From contig CAVUIU010000019.1 in assembly GCA_963741615.1 (NCBI GenBank), forward strand, positions 1 to 64,000: a stretch of 64,000 nucleotides of DNA, given 5' to 3'. This stretch comes from UBA9676 sp963741615 (lineage in GTDB: Bacteria; Actinomycetota; Actinomycetes; Streptosporangiales; Streptosporangiaceae). The notes below the pieces were generated by a model. That model made no database searches, was not told where the DNA came from, and saw nothing but the letters and a program-made list of their open reading frames with translations. Shown one piece after another: positions 1 through 8,094 of this stretch. Made by a program: the position numbers and the translations under genes. Each line of letters begins with the position of its first letter. Position 1 is the stretch's first letter.

Positions 1-48
1 TAAACGCTCGCACTACTGATCCCCGGCGGCCTTTCGTCTTGGGCTAGG

Positions 49-62
49 GGGACCTAGGTCTC
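49..62. promoter_or_regulatory. palindromic site GGGACCTAGGTCTC
   Basis: A 14-base near-palindrome (one mismatched pair, core GACCTAGGTC) lies about 85 bases upstream of the first gene's likely ATG. It resembles the GGGAC-N4-GTCCC class recognised by DosR/DevR response regulators. A related perfect palindrome lies at 26010-26027. The resemblance is seen; regulatory function is inferred. Confidence 0.25.
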
Positions 63-145
63 TACTGGTGTGGAGTGTGCCCGGGGCAGGTTGGTTACCG
101 GCTGTCTGCGCAGGCGGGGGCACGAGTAATTGGGGTGGGTGGACG

Positions 146-1327
146 ATGAGCGAGCCGTCCAAGGGCACGATTAGCGCCGGTGAACGGGGCGGGCCGGAGG
201 CGCTGCCCGGTGGGCGGGCCGGATCTGGCGGCCCGCCGGGCAAGCCGGTCCGGCGGCGGAGAGGCTGGCGGACGCCGGTTGCGGTGCTGCTGATCGTTAT
301 CGGCTGTGTGCTGGCGCCGCTGTCGGTGGTGGCGGTGTGGACGGCGAACCAGGTCTCTGACACCAGCCGGTATGTCGCCAATGTGGAGCCGCTGATCAAG
401 GACCCGGCCATCCAGAACGCCCTCACCACCAAGCTCACCAGCGAGATCGTCACCAAGATCGATGTCAAGGGGCTGACCGATCAGGTGGCGGCCGAGCTGA
501 CGGCAAAGGGCCTGCCCAAGATCAGCACGCTGCTGAAGGGCGTGTCGGGGTCGCTGGCCAGCGGGGTCGCCGGGTTCGTGCACAGCAGCATCCACAAGAT
601 CATCACCGGCCCGCGGATGGCGAACGCGTGGGTGCAGGTGAACCGGGTGGCCAGCCAGCAGCTCGTCGCGGTCCTGTCCGGTAGCGGCGGCAAAAACGGC
701 GCTGTCGGCGTCAAGAACGGCCAGGTCACCCTCGACATCGCGCCGCTGGAGGCCGTCGCCAAGCAGGACCTGGTCGCGCGCGGGCTGACGATCGCGGGCA
801 AGATCCCCATCGTCCATGCCACGGTCGCGCTGTTCCCGTCCAAGAACCTGGTCAAGGCGCAGAAGGCCTACCGGCTCATCAACGACGTGAAAATCGTGCT
901 GCCCATCGTGACCCTCGTCCTGCTCGGCCTGGGCGTGTTTATCGCGCGGCGCCCCCGGCGGGCACTGATCGGCGCCGGGCTCGGGTTCGCCGCGTCCATG
1001 CTGGTGCTCGGTGCCGGCCTGCTGATCGCCCGCAACCTCTACCTGAACAGCGTGCCCGCCAGCGTGCCGGCGGACGCGGCTGCCGCCGCGTTCGACATCT
1101 TGGTCCGGTTCATCAAGACCGCGCTGCGCACCCTGCTCGTGGTGGGCCTGGTCGTGGCGGTGGGCGCGTTCTTCACCGGCCCATCCGCCGCAGCGGTCCG
1201 GACACGCTCGGCGTTTTCTTCCGGCCTCGGCCGGCTGCGCGGCCGCGGACAATCCGGCCGGCCAGCCGGTGGACCTACGCACACCGGCACGCGCTGCGTA
1301 TCGGGGCCGTCGCGCTGGCCGCGCTGA
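146..1327 (+). CDS. integral membrane protein, 3' end frameshifted
   Basis: Uncharacterised actinobacterial membrane protein, 393 residues as read. ATG at 146 follows a GGGGTGGGTGG stretch and gives a charged, Gly/Pro-rich cytoplasmic N-terminus. A first membrane segment (about residues 46-70) is followed by a large extracytoplasmic domain containing VASQQLVAVLSG, then three more hydrophobic segments near residues 245-345. After about position 1200 the frame turns into low-complexity Arg/Gly sequence and stops. The -1 frame from about 1240 to a stop at 1465-1467 encodes a convincing continuation (WTYAHRHALRIGAVALAALI and a further hydrophobic segment ending in a proline-rich tail). The intact product probably ran to 1467, so a one-base indel or sequencing error is likely. 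Function unknown. Confidence 0.75.
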   Translation: MSEPSKGTISAGERGGPEALPGGRAGSGGPPGKPVRRRRGWRTPVAVLLIVIGCVLAPLSVVAVWTANQVSDTSRYVANVEPLIKDPAIQNALTTKLTSEIVTKIDVKGLTDQVAAELTAKGLPKISTLLKGVSGSLASGVAGFVHSSIHKIITGPRMANAWVQVNRVASQQLVAVLSGSGGKNGAVGVKNGQVTLDIAPLEAVAKQDLVARGLTIAGKIPIVHATVALFPSKNLVKAQKAYRLINDVKIVLPIVTLVLLGLGVFIARRPRRALIGAGLGFAASMLVLGAGLLIARNLYLNSVPASVPADAAAAAFDILVRFIKTALRTLLVVGLVVAVGAFFTGPSAAAVRTRSAFSSGLGRLRGRGQSGRPAGGPTHTGTRCVSGPSRWPR

Positions 1328-1467
1328 TCTTTGTCTTCTGGGGCCAGCCGACCGCCGCTGTCGTCATCGTGATCGCCGTCCTGCTGCTGGTCGTCCTCGG
1401 CCTCATCGAAGTGATCGGCAGGCCACCCACCCAGCCAAGCCCACCGCCCCCCGCCCCGGCCCGGTGA

Positions 1468-1871
1468 CCCCCGCCCACACACGAACGGCGGCATCGAGGT
1501 CCGGCGCGACCGGCGCGGATCACCCCGCCGGGCTGAATGCTCCTGCCTGCAGTCCAGAGCCCGGCCAGCCAGGAGTCAATCCGGCGGCCCCGGCGCCCGG
1601 CGCGCCCGCCGCCCCCTGGAAGGCACTGGCCACGGCCCGATGCGTGGCTTGGGCGGCGCGGGCGGTCGCGCCGGGTTCATCTCTATGTCGCGTCCGGTTC
1701 ATCCCTATCGGGTGATGTTCCCCTCCCCGCGGCGCGGCAGGATAGGGCTAACGGGAGCGCAAGAGAGGGGCCGCCGTTTCTCGGTGCCCTGGTCTGGCCT
1801 TGGCCGTGCACGGGGAGCGCGCTCGCGGACCCGGCGCCGGACGGCGTCGTTCAGGACGGGAGGTGGGCCGG
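1468..1871. other. intergenic stretch, no gene recognised
   Basis: Open frames here have poor amino-acid composition and no ribosome-binding sites. An imperfect direct repeat around GGTTCATC-CTAT occurs at about 1675 and 1694. The last bases carry GGGAGGTGG, the ribosome-binding site of the next gene. Confidence 0.4.
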
Positions 1872-3332
1872 ATGGCCGTGCGGAAGATCGCGCATCCGAG
1901 CGTGGCGGATCGCAAAGCCAGGGGTTTGGAGGCCCGGGACCGGGCGCATCCGTCAAGCCATGCGAAGTGGCGCCCGGCTGCCGACCGGCCGGATCCGGTC
2001 GGCCTGCTGGGGGAGCAGAATACGACCCGGGAGCAGGACCTGGTGCCGGTGCGTCATGGCCGGATGATGGTTTCGCCGTTCACCTTCTACCGGGGTGCGG
2101 CCAAGATCATGGCCGCGGACCTGAAGGACACACCGGTGGCCGGGCTTGGCGTCCAGCTGTGCGGCGATGCCCATCTGTCGAATTTCGGCCTGTTTGCCTC
2201 GCCGGAGCGGGTGCTGCTGTTCGATTTGAACGATTTCGACGAGACGCTGCCGGGGCCGTTCGAGTACGACGTGAAGCGGATGGCGGCGAGCTTCATGATC
2301 GCGGGCCGCAACAACGGGTTCTCCAAGGCAGAGGCGCGGGCAGCGACGCTCGCGTCGGCGCGGGCCTATCGGGACGCTATGGCCGACTTCGCGCAGATGG
2401 GCACCATGGACATCTGGTACGCCCACCTGGACGAGGGCGAGCTGAGGGGCGCCATCCGCAGCACGGTGGCCGCGACGAGGAAAGAGGCCAAGGGGGCGAA
2501 GAAGGGGAAGCAGGAGCAGAAGCTGGCCAAGCTGGCGGAGAAGCGGGCGGAGAAGACGGCCGCGAAGGCGCATACGCGCGACAGCATGCAGGCACTGTCC
2601 AAGCTCGGCGAGCAGGTCGATGGCAGGTACCGGATCGTCAGCCAGCCGCCGGTTATCGTCCCGGCGCGCGATCTGGCCGCTACCTACGGCCTGTCCCCGG
2701 ACCAGGTCATGCCGGTGATCCATGATCAGTTCCGCGCCTACCGGGCCACCCTGCAAGACGACCGGCGCCACCTGCTGGAGCGTTTCGAGATCGTCGATGC
2801 CGCCCGCAAGGTGGTCGGCGTGGGCAGTGTCGGCACCAGGGCGTTCATCGTCCTGCTGCAGGGACGCGACGCGCAGGACCCGCTGTTCCTGCAGATCAAG
2901 GAGGCGACGGCGTCGGTGCTTGAGCCCTACGTGGGCAAGAGCCGGTACCGCCAGCACGGCGAGCGGGTGGTGCAGGGGCAGCGGATGATGCAGGCCGCCA
3001 GCGACATCTACCTCGGCTGGACGAAGGGGCTGGACGTGCGCCGCCACTTCTACTGGCGCCAGCTTCGCGACATGAAAGGGTCGGCCCTGGTCGAGACGAT
3101 GACGCCGGTCGGGCTCACGTTCTACGCACGCATCTGCGGGTGGACACTGGCGCGGGCCCACGCCCGGTCCGGCGACCCGGTCGCCATCTCCGAGTACCTG
3201 GGCGACAGCGACGCGTTCGACGAATCGATCACCGACTTCTCGCAGCGCTACGCCGATCAGAACGAGCTGGACTTTGAGGAGTTCACGAAGGCGGTCCGGT
3301 CCGGGCGCCTGGAAGCAGTCGAAGGCGTCTGA
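1872..3332 (+). CDS. DUF2252 family protein (kinase-like fold)
   Basis: 486-residue DUF2252 protein. The ATG at 1872 is preceded by GGGAGGTGGGCCGG, preferred over an in-frame ATG at 1800 whose extra residues are low-complexity. Family motifs are visible: SPFTFYRGAA near residue 65, GDAHLSNFG near residue 98 (resembles the catalytic loop of aminoglycoside/choline kinases) and DLNDFDE near residue 118 (acidic metal-binding type). A Lys/Glu/Ala-rich segment near residues 205-240 is probably a charged helix or coiled coil. The C-terminal half contains LARAHARSGD and the ending typical of the family. DUF2252 is placed in the protein-kinase-like clan, but substrate and reaction are not known. It stands alone on this strand, upstream of the ClC gene. 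Confidence 0.85.
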   Translation: MAVRKIAHPSVADRKARGLEARDRAHPSSHAKWRPAADRPDPVGLLGEQNTTREQDLVPVRHGRMMVSPFTFYRGAAKIMAADLKDTPVAGLGVQLCGDAHLSNFGLFASPERVLLFDLNDFDETLPGPFEYDVKRMAASFMIAGRNNGFSKAEARAATLASARAYRDAMADFAQMGTMDIWYAHLDEGELRGAIRSTVAATRKEAKGAKKGKQEQKLAKLAEKRAEKTAAKAHTRDSMQALSKLGEQVDGRYRIVSQPPVIVPARDLAATYGLSPDQVMPVIHDQFRAYRATLQDDRRHLLERFEIVDAARKVVGVGSVGTRAFIVLLQGRDAQDPLFLQIKEATASVLEPYVGKSRYRQHGERVVQGQRMMQAASDIYLGWTKGLDVRRHFYWRQLRDMKGSALVETMTPVGLTFYARICGWTLARAHARSGDPVAISEYLGDSDAFDESITDFSQRYADQNELDFEEFTKAVRSGRLEAVEGV

Positions 3333-3504
3333 GGGATCCTTGCGTCGCACGGCTGCCAGCGTCCGCATCAGCAGGCTCAGGCCCCTGTCGTCAGCCGGGT
3401 GACGACGATGTTGGGACGTTAGGGTGCGGTAGGGCCGTGCCGGCGATAGACGTCACCCGGCGCAGGTGACCCGCCGCTGCCCCGGCAGGCGCGAGGATGG
3501 GTCG

Positions 3505-4947
3505 ATGGGAATGCCCGCAAACCACCCGGATCCGGCTCCGCGCCCCGCCCAGGGCGCTCCGGGCGCCCAGGGCGCTCCGGGTTCGCCGGGGGCGCCGGGG
3601 CCACCGGGCCCGCCGGACCCCGTGGCCCTGTTGCGCAGCCGGAGTTATGTGATGCTGCTGGCTCTGGCGGCGATCCTGGGTGTGCCCATCTCTGCTGCCG
3701 CCTACGGTTTCCTGGCCCTGGTCAGTTATCTGCAGAAGGAGATCTTCACGCACCTGCCGCATGGGCTCGGTTTCGCCACCGAGCCGGTGTGGTGGCCGCT
3801 GCCGGTGCTGGCCGTGGGTGGCGTGCTGGCGGGCCTGGCGATCCAGTACCTGCCGGGCAGGGGCGGGGTCTCACCGGCCGGCGGCTTCGCCGTTCATGGC
3901 GCGCCGGGCCCGGTCCAGCTTCCCGGCGTCATCTTCGCGGCGCTGGCGACGCTGATCTTTGGTGCCGTGCTCGGCCCTGAGATGCCGCTGATCGCCATGG
4001 GCGGCGGCCTGGCGGTGCTGGCCACCCGTGCCGCCCGGCGGCGGCCGGTGCCCGCCCAGGGGGTCCAGGTGCTGGCGAGCGCGGGGAGCTTCGCGGCCAT
4101 CGCCACGCTGCTGGGTTCGCCCATCACGGGCGCGTTCCTGCTGATGGAGGCGTCCGGGCTGGGCGGCCCGATCCTGGGGGTGGTGCTGCTGCCGGGCCTG
4201 CTGGCGGCGGGAATCGGCTCGCTCATCTTCATCGGCCTGGACAACGTGACCGGGCTGGGCACGTTCTCGCTGGCCCTTCCCGGCCTGCCCAGTTTCAGCC
4301 AGCCGACCGTGGCCGAGTTCGGCTGGGCGGTGGTGATCGGCCTGGCCGCCGCCCTGGTCGGTCCCGGTATCCGGTGGCTGGCGCGTTTCCTGCAGCCCTA
4401 TGCCGACAAGTGGACCATGCTCGTCGTGCCGCTGGCGGGAGTGGCGGTCGGCGCGCTCGCGATCGTCTACGCGGAGGCGACCGGCAAGGCGACATCGGAC
4501 GTGCTCTTCTCCGGGCAAGATGCGCTCGACCCGCTCATCACCCACGCCGCCAGCTACTCCGTGGGCGCGCTGGTGCTGCTTGTCGTCTGCAAGGGGCTCG
4601 CCTACGGGGTGTCGCTGAGCAGCTTCCGGGGCGGGCCCATCTTCCCGGCCATGTTCATCGGCGGGGCCGGGGGCATCGCCCTGTCTCACCTGCCCGGGCT
4701 ACCGCTGGTACCCGGTGTCGCGATGGGCATCGGCGCGATGGCCGTGGTGATGCTCACCCTGCCGCTCACTTCGGTCCTGCTCGCTACGCTGCTGCTGGCA
4801 TCGGACGGCCTGGCCGTCATGCCGCTGGTGATCGTGGCGGTGGTCGTCGCCCACGTCGCCGCCGCCCGGATCGCGCCCCGCCCAGCCGCCCACCCGGCGG
4901 GAAGCGAACATGCGGGCAGCGGTGCTCACGCGGCTACCCCCCGCTGA
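3505..4947 (+). CDS. ClC-type chloride channel/transporter
   Basis: 480-residue voltage-gated chloride channel (ClC) family protein with about ten hydrophobic segments. Motifs: GPEMP near residue 157, equivalent to the GREGP selectivity/gating motif and retaining the gating Glu; GSPITGAFLLME near 204; and GGPIFPAMFIGG near 377 (the GxFxP motif). The first selectivity motif (GSGIP) is not recognisable (GRGGVSP instead), so ion specificity is uncertain. ATG 3505 is chosen because GCGAGGATGGG precedes it; a GTG at 3466 is the alternative. Residues about 11-33 form seven consecutive Gly-X-Y triplets, a collagen-like tract not expected in this family. No C-terminal CBS domains. Likely catalyses Cl- or similar anion movement across the inner membrane. 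Confidence 0.88.
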   Translation: MGMPANHPDPAPRPAQGAPGAQGAPGSPGAPGPPGPPDPVALLRSRSYVMLLALAAILGVPISAAAYGFLALVSYLQKEIFTHLPHGLGFATEPVWWPLPVLAVGGVLAGLAIQYLPGRGGVSPAGGFAVHGAPGPVQLPGVIFAALATLIFGAVLGPEMPLIAMGGGLAVLATRAARRRPVPAQGVQVLASAGSFAAIATLLGSPITGAFLLMEASGLGGPILGVVLLPGLLAAGIGSLIFIGLDNVTGLGTFSLALPGLPSFSQPTVAEFGWAVVIGLAAALVGPGIRWLARFLQPYADKWTMLVVPLAGVAVGALAIVYAEATGKATSDVLFSGQDALDPLITHAASYSVGALVLLVVCKGLAYGVSLSSFRGGPIFPAMFIGGAGGIALSHLPGLPLVPGVAMGIGAMAVVMLTLPLTSVLLATLLLASDGLAVMPLVIVAVVVAHVAAARIAPRPAAHPAGSEHAGSGAHAATPR

Positions 4948-5037
4948 TCACCAATGCCGGAAGGCTGCGGGAACTCAAAGCACCGCAAGCTCATGCGCCG
5001 CGGACACCGGGCTCCACTGACTGAGAAAGGGGAAGCA

Positions 5038-5202
5038 ATGGAGCCCTGCTGGGTCGGCAGGCATACAGAAACGCCGGATCTGAGCGGCAGCCACGCCCAC
5101 AGGGCACACCCGCTGCCCGCGCCAGAACGGCGGGTAGGCGTGCGCGGCGGCACTAAGCCTCGGCCACGCTCCGTGACCAAAATGGCCGTCTCCGCGCAGT
5201 AG
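5038..5202 (+). CDS. possible small protein (54 aa)
   Basis: Short frame with a strong ribosome-binding site (GAGAAAGGGGAAGCA just before ATG 5038). The product is basic and His/Pro/Arg-rich, with no membrane segment or recognised motif. It sits between the ClC gene and the 3' end of the integrase operon. The ribosome-binding site is the only positive evidence; composition is not persuasive. Confidence 0.25.
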   Translation: MEPCWVGRHTETPDLSGSHAHRAHPLPAPERRVGVRGGTKPRPRSVTKMAVSAQ

Positions 5203-5243
5203 CGCATGAGCACCAGTGGGCAAATCCCGGCGACTGCCTACAT

Positions 5244-6140
5244 TCAGACGCTGGCCCGGGCACTGATCCTCCGGTGGCGGGCTGGTGAATTGGCTGACCC
5301 ATTCAGGGCGGACGTCCCGCCGGGCCGGAAGGCACGCGAGACGTCCTGTGATTGCGCGCGCAGTGCCGCCAGCGGCCAGGTCGGGACATCGAGCGCCAGG
5401 GCTAGATCGTCTAGCTTGCTGGTGACGCGGGTGCTCGCCTCGATCGCATCGTCGTACGAGGCCAGGATCTCATCTACCCGAGATGGGGAGGCGGGCCGGT
5501 AGCGGCGGCGGACCACGGCCGCGTTGGTCCGTGTGAATGCTGGCACGTACAGGCGGTGGTCGGCGGCGGCGGTGCGTACCGCTTCGCGGTCCTCAGCGGC
5601 GATGCGGGTAATGGCGTCGGCGGCGGTGTGGACCGCGGCCACCACAGAGGTGATGTCACCGGGGGCGGGGGCCAGGTCTGCCGGGTTGCGGGTGTAGCTG
5701 GCGTGGGCGCGGGCTGGCGTCCAGTGCTGGTTGCGGTAGGCGAGCCGTCCGATCCGCAGTACCAGGTCCCCGAATTCAGCGGCCACCGGGGTGGGGCCGG
5801 CGGCCCGGTGGATGCCGGTGCTGACGATGTCGAAGTGGTGAGCGATGGCTCGCCACTTCGGCCAGGCCTGGTTCGTTGCGTCGGCCGCGCTTTGCAGCTG
5901 CGTGTAGATCGCTGGGGCGACGGCGAGTTGCGTGGCTCGTTCGGTGAGGCCGCGCAGGATGAACTCGCTGGCGTGGCCGGTGATCGCTGACGCCAGGGCG
6001 TCTTTTCGCCATGAGGTGGAGGTAGTGGCCGGTGACCAGCGGGCGTGGCGCGCGAATGCCAGGGCCGCATGACGCAGCCGTTCTGCAGTGACAACGGCAC
6101 CGTGACATAGGTCGCGTACCTGCTCGTCGTCAGATGGCAC
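5244..6140 (-). CDS. unknown protein, last gene of integrase operon
   Basis: 298 residues, no domain recognised with confidence. Predicted mostly alpha-helical and Ala-rich, soluble, with a Ser/Arg-rich C-terminal tail. Segments such as VAAVHTAADAITRIAAEDREAV followed by DHRLYVPAFTRTN resemble uncharacterised proteins I associate with actinomycete integrative elements, but this is recall and not a search. Its ATG at 6140 overlaps the preceding gene's end (6130) by 11 bases, so it is almost certainly translationally coupled and co-transcribed with the integrase operon. It is the operon's distal gene. Function unknown; an element-maintenance or host-interaction role would be guesswork. Confidence 0.65.
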   Translation of the reverse strand: MPSDDEQVRDLCHGAVVTAERLRHAALAFARHARWSPATTSTSWRKDALASAITGHASEFILRGLTERATQLAVAPAIYTQLQSAADATNQAWPKWRAIAHHFDIVSTGIHRAAGPTPVAAEFGDLVLRIGRLAYRNQHWTPARAHASYTRNPADLAPAPGDITSVVAAVHTAADAITRIAAEDREAVRTAAADHRLYVPAFTRTNAAVVRRRYRPASPSRVDEILASYDDAIEASTRVTSKLDDLALALDVPTWPLAALRAQSQDVSRAFRPGGTSALNGSANSPARHRRISARASV

Positions 6141-6840
6141 CCCGCTGGGGTGGGGGGAAGTTGGCCGGGATGGCGCTGAGCAGCCTGAACGCCTCGGGTG
6201 GCGGGGGGTGGCTGCGTTGCGCCGCCTGCACGGTCGCTCCCGCGACCCACGCGCAGTGGCTGGCGGTGAGCAGCGCCAGGCATGTGGCTGCCGGGGCGTC
6301 TCGTCCCATGGTCTCTGTCACTGACAGGCGCGCCGTCCAGGGCGCCAGCCGGAGCGCGCAGCTCGCGAGTTCGCCGAGCAGGGCAGCGGTCACCGGCCGC
6401 GAGGTGATGACTGGCGCCCAGTATGAGCGACCTTCCTGGGCGCCGGCAGGACCGTTGGCGAAATGGGTTTGCAGCAGGTCCCGCCCTGCTGACAGGAAGT
6501 CGGCGGCGGCTGACAGGTGCTGGGCGGCGGGGTGGGCATCATCGATGACCGCATCCCCCAGCGTGTTCATGGCATGCCGCAGGCTCTGCGCACCCCGGCG
6601 CAGTGCGATCCGGGCATCGAGGACGGTCTGCGCCTCGGGGCTCAGCGACTGCCCCATCGCGGCCTCGAACTCGTCCGGCACCGGGAGGTCGCCCAGGTAG
6701 CGCACGAACGTGGAGAGCAACCGGCCAAATTGCCGGACCACCCCCAACGTGGCCTCAGCGGTAAGTTCCTGCTGGATCGAGACAGCGGCAGCGATGTGCT
6801 GACCAGCCGGGCGAAGGAAGTCATCTAATACGGCGGTCAT
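6130..6840 (-). CDS. unknown helical protein in integrase operon
   Basis: 236 residues if the ATG at 6840 is used; 6849 is an equally possible ATG and neither has a clear ribosome-binding site because the start lies inside the end of the upstream gene. The protein is Ala/Leu-rich and helical, with no membrane segment of sufficient length and no recognised motif. Residues AAQHLSAAADFLSAGRDLLQTHF form a strongly amphipathic stretch. It overlaps both neighbours, arguing for coupled translation and stoichiometric production with them. Function unknown. Confidence 0.65.
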   Translation of the reverse strand: MTAVLDDFLRPAGQHIAAAVSIQQELTAEATLGVVRQFGRLLSTFVRYLGDLPVPDEFEAAMGQSLSPEAQTVLDARIALRRGAQSLRHAMNTLGDAVIDDAHPAAQHLSAAADFLSAGRDLLQTHFANGPAGAQEGRSYWAPVITSRPVTAALLGELASCALRLAPWTARLSVTETMGRDAPAATCLALLTASHCAWVAGATVQAAQRSHPPPPEAFRLLSAIPANFPPPQRGAI

Positions 6841-7342
6841 CGTCATCACGAGCCATCAGCCGATGGATCCGCCGTCCGGCCTGGGCGGCCTCTTCACACG
6901 CGGCGCGGTCGCCTGGTATGTGTGCGCGGTTCGCAGCATCAGTCAGGCGCTCATCGAGCAGCCCGCCCAGCGCCGCTATGGCGTCGGTGATCGTCTTGAT
7001 CTCGGCATCCGCGGCCGGCGGGCTGGCGGGTAGCGTGCCGCTGGGTGCCGGGGACATCGAGGGGGCGATGGTGATGGCTTCCCTGCCGTCAACCGCAGCG
7101 TCAGCGGCCATCATGAACGCAGCGAACAGCCATGGCACCGTGTCTTCGCTGCGGCGGGCGAAAACGCGGATCGCTTCGAACGCCTCGAAGCTCACCGCCA
7201 GCAGCTCGGGCAGGGAGCATGCTTCCCGCAGCCGGGTCGCGAGCGCTTCGACGTCTTGTACGCCGTCCACTTTCCTCGTCTGAGACCCGGCTGAATGCTG
7301 CGCTGGAGGGTCAGCCACGGGCCCATTTGCCTGCGAGCTCAT
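6821..7342 (-). CDS. unknown acidic protein in integrase operon
   Basis: 173 residues from ATG 7342, chosen because it overlaps the stop of the DUF2637 gene as ATGA; a longer frame to 7573 would only read through that gene out of frame. The N-terminus is Gln/Pro/Ser-rich, then a helical region (ALATRLREACSLPELLAVSFEA), a Pro/Ala linker, and a C-terminal helical domain ending in a basic RRIHRLMARDDDDRR tail. No family recognised. Position suggests a partner of the neighbouring unknown genes. Confidence 0.65.
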   Translation of the reverse strand: MSSQANGPVADPPAQHSAGSQTRKVDGVQDVEALATRLREACSLPELLAVSFEAFEAIRVFARRSEDTVPWLFAAFMMAADAAVDGREAITIAPSMSPAPSGTLPASPPAADAEIKTITDAIAALGGLLDERLTDAANRAHIPGDRAACEEAAQAGRRIHRLMARDDDDRRIR

Positions 7343-8094
7343 GCCGCCCGGCCCGTGGCCAGCCAAACGCTCTGCGCAATCCGGTGGAGGTGATCGTTGG
7401 GGAACCGGTGCCCACGCAGGCGCAACTGCCGGGCCAGGGCCCGCTGGCTGAGCCGTTCTCCCCGAGCGGCGGCGTGCTGGTAGATGGCAATAGCGTCTCG
7501 CAGCAAGCCAGGATTCGCGACGGCTCCGTCGCGCTCGCCGTGCCCTGGCGGGTCGTCTGGCGCGGTTGACCACATGACCGCAGGCACGCTGCGAGCTGAG
7601 GACGAACCCGTGCCGGGTGCGCGTGCCGCGAGCATCAGTGTGGCGTTGGCATCCGATCCCTGTGGACGGCCGCTGGCTCGCTGGCGGGTCATTTTCAGCA
7701 CCAGCAGCCCGACCGACAGGCCCGCGAACGCGGCGATCGGGCTGGTGGCCGCGGTCAGCCGGTCGGCGAGGATCACCGGCTGACCAGGTTCAGCCTGGAT
7801 GTGGCCGATGTTCCCGGCGACGCTGACCGCCAGCCCGATCAGGGCCGTGGCCCACGGCCAGATCCGCCAGCGCGCTGGCCAGTCATCCAGGTAGGCGACG
7901 TAGAGGGCAAGCTCCCCCACGGCCAGGAACACATCGATCTCAGCCGGCCACGATTTGGCCTGCCACCCGGTCAGCCGGTGATGGACCGCCCACTCATACA
8001 GCCCGGCGTAGCTGTGCGCCAGCGCGTTCACGCTCGCCAGGATCGCGATCGCCCCGATCGCATACAGCGCAACCCGCCGCGTCCGTGGATTCAC
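7339..8094 (-). CDS. DUF2637 membrane protein
   Basis: 251-residue DUF2637 protein, a family common on actinomycete plasmids and integrative elements. Four hydrophobic segments occupy roughly residues 8-35, 48-70, 78-102 and 118-140. A soluble C-terminal domain follows, with an HTH-like segment (LSQRALARQLRLRGHRFPND). It starts as ATGA inside the integrase stop codon and ends as ATGA with the next gene. The combination of membrane anchor and possible DNA-binding tail is typical of the family; the exact role, often assumed to be element transfer or maintenance, is not established. Confidence 0.82.
   Translation of the reverse strand: MNPRTRRVALYAIGAIAILASVNALAHSYAGLYEWAVHHRLTGWQAKSWPAEIDVFLAVGELALYVAYLDDWPARWRIWPWATALIGLAVSVAGNIGHIQAEPGQPVILADRLTAATSPIAAFAGLSVGLLVLKMTRQRASGRPQGSDANATLMLAARAPGTGSSSARSVPAVMWSTAPDDPPGHGERDGAVANPGLLRDAIAIYQHAAARGERLSQRALARQLRLRGHRFPNDHLHRIAQSVWLATGRAA

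Noticed and set aside
3453..3469. TCACCCGGCGCAGGTGA upstream of the ClC gene as a sixth operator copy
   Set aside because: One base short and lacking the third G of GGGTGA, so spacing differs from the five clear sites; may be chance.
7343..7573. Long N-terminal extension of the third integrase-operon gene
   Set aside because: It would overlap the DUF2637 coding sequence out of frame and is Arg/Ala/Pro low-complexity; the ATGA overlap start is preferred.
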